This document shows positions 62,986 through 64,000 of a stretch of 64,000 nt of DNA, in pieces. The notes under the pieces were generated by a model, which saw nothing but the letters and a program-made list of their open reading frames with translations, made no database searches and was not told where the DNA came from. Both the position numbers and the translations under genes were made by a program. The stretch covers positions 310,001 through 374,000 of the forward strand of contig CAVVSD010000001.1 of assembly GCA_963750895.1 (NCBI GenBank), given 5' to 3'. The stretch's first letter is position 1, and each line of letters opens with the position of its first letter. The stretch is from CAVVSD01 sp963750895 (GTDB lineage: Bacteria > Actinomycetota > Thermoleophilia > Solirubrobacterales > Solirubrobacteraceae).

Positions 62986-64000
62986 CTACGCCATCGCCGC
63001 GAGCCGGTTGCCCGCCGCGCCCCGGTCGAGGATGTCCAGCGCCTGGCGCGCGACGACCCCGCCGGCCTCGACGGGCGGCAGCCCACCGGCGTGGATGTTG
63101 GAGACGACGGAGTACTCGAAGCGCACGTCCGGGTTGCCGCTGAACGCGACCGCCCGAGAGCGCTCGTCGCCCGACAGCCGCAGCACGAGGTAGGCGGACG
63201 TGCTCCGCGAGGCGTTCGCGTCGCCGCCCGGCCGCTCGCCGATGAGCATCACGACGAGCCGGCACGCCAGCGCGTCGGCGATCCGCTCCGCCGCCTTCAC
63301 GCGACCGCGGTGCAGCAGGAGCGGCGTCGCCACCGACGCGCCCCCACCGGCCAGGCCGTCGAGCAGCACCGGCAGCAGCTCGGGCACCGCGTGGTGGACC
63401 GCCTCGGCGCTCAGCCCGTCGGAGACGACGATGACGACGTCGTCCTCGCCCGGCGACAGCGCGGCGAGCGCATCGGCCGACAGGCGCGAGCCCGCGCCGG
63501 GGTCGGCGAGGTGCGTCTCGCGGTCCGGCGCTGCGGAGGCGATCCGTGTGAAGGCGACGTCGCCCAGCCGCTCCGCGTCGAGGTCGGCGCGGATCGCCTC
63601 CCGTGCGACCGCGACGTTCGCCCGCAGCGCCCGCGAGACGGCGTCCGCGGGCCGCGGGCCCGCGTTCTCGAAGCCGTAGGCCGCGGGCAGCCGCTGCGCC
63701 CTGCGGGCCAGGTCGCCGTCGCCGGCGCCGAACCGGCCGACGTCGCCCCACGCCGGGCCGCGCACGACGGTCCCGTCCTCGTCGCGGTCGAAGATGCCGC
63801 GCTCGAGCGCCCACGCGAGGTACTGCGGCGCGGGCTCCAGGCCGTGGACCTCGCGGAGCGTCTGGTCGTCGTGGCCGCTCGTGTCGAAGTAGGCGAGCAT
63901 CCGGTCGACGGTCAGGTGCACGTCCATGAAGAAGTTGGCCCCCGCGGCCGCGAGCAGCTGCGTCGCGATCTGGTGGCCCTCCATCGTGATCTCGGCGTGC
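62986..64000 (-). CDS. Ethanolamine ammonia-lyase EutB-EutC fusion (5' partial)
   Basis: The frame is open to the right edge, so the start is outside the window. The visible 343 residues begin with the EutB C-terminus (HAEITMEGHQIATQLL, then FFMDVHLTVDRMLAYFDTSG, HDDQTLREVHGLEPAPQYLA) and pass without a stop into a EutC part: VVIVVSDGLSAEAVHHAVPE and RLVVMLIGERPGGDANASRS, then YSVVSNIHAGGLPPVEAGGV. Together the two subunits form the B12-dependent enzyme that converts ethanolamine to acetaldehyde and ammonia. In most bacteria these are separate genes. The fusion and missing microcompartment genes nearby point to a simple cytosolic version. Confidence 0.85.
   Translation of the reverse strand, partial: HAEITMEGHQIATQLLAAAGANFFMDVHLTVDRMLAYFDTSGHDDQTLREVHGLEPAPQYLAWALERGIFDRDEDGTVVRGPAWGDVGRFGAGDGDLARRAQRLPAAYGFENAGPRPADAVSRALRANVAVAREAIRADLDAERLGDVAFTRIASAAPDRETHLADPGAGSRLSADALAALSPGEDDVVIVVSDGLSAEAVHHAVPELLPVLLDGLAGGGASVATPLLLHRGRVKAAERIADALACRLVVMLIGERPGGDANASRSTSAYLVLRLSGDERSRAVAFSGNPDVRFEYSVVSNIHAGGLPPVEAGGVVARQALDILDRGAAGNRLAAMA

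Overview
The window is high-GC DNA (G/C at almost every third codon position) with short intergenic gaps, many ATGA stop/start overlaps, TAnnnT -10 elements close to start codons, PhoB-type PHO-box repeats and TadE-like proteins. This points to a high-GC actinobacterium. A soil lineage near Solirubrobacterales/Thermoleophilia would fit, but that placement is inference from gene content. I saw no rRNA, tRNA, CRISPR array or transposase.

Layout. 1-5256: catabolic operon, Rieske oxygenase (cut by the left edge), glutamine-synthetase-like ligase, GMC oxidoreductase, M24 hydrolase. 5296-16235: secreted GH5-CBM2 glycosidase, GreA, processive GT2 glycosyltransferase with a 44-residue membrane protein, Mn-dependent pyrophosphatase with CBS-DRTGG domains, a DrrAB-like ABC exporter, an NTF2-like protein, and a PHP-glycosyltransferase fusion with a DUF2334 deacetylase. 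16417-23143: phosphate regulon, with a divergent DUF47 protein, a receiver-less PhoB-like DNA-binding protein, pstSCAB, phoU and a full PhoB-type response regulator, plus three candidate PHO-box arrays. 23162-26931: membrane proteins and a Tad-like locus ending in a pilin-like/M15 peptidase/lytic transglycosylase polypeptide. 26957-44159: mixed accessory genes, including Uma2, DMT and MmpL transporters, secreted propeller proteins, a TcuA-like flavoprotein, a GT39-like glycosyltransferase and a SARP/propeller/lipoprotein sensor pair. 44661-61234: catabolic island with LysR, AraC, LuxR and IclR regulators around FAH hydrolase, LLM flavoprotein, two cyclase paralogues, an HsaA-like monooxygenase, a fused xanthine-dehydrogenase-type enzyme, a CocE-like hydrolase and a MetE-like protein. 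61379-64000: a second SARP, small orphan proteins and a EutB-EutC fusion running off the right edge.

Many recognisable genes are broken by single-base shifts, most densely in pstB (20590-21507) and the SARP gene (41022-42854). Conserved motifs continue immediately in another frame, so these look more like base-call or assembly indels than decayed genes. Frameshifted entries give the full reconstructed span.

How it works together: the phosphate block looks like a self-contained Pho circuit. The two ends carry oxidative catabolic clusters with dedicated regulators. The centre holds envelope, surface-sensing and glycan genes.
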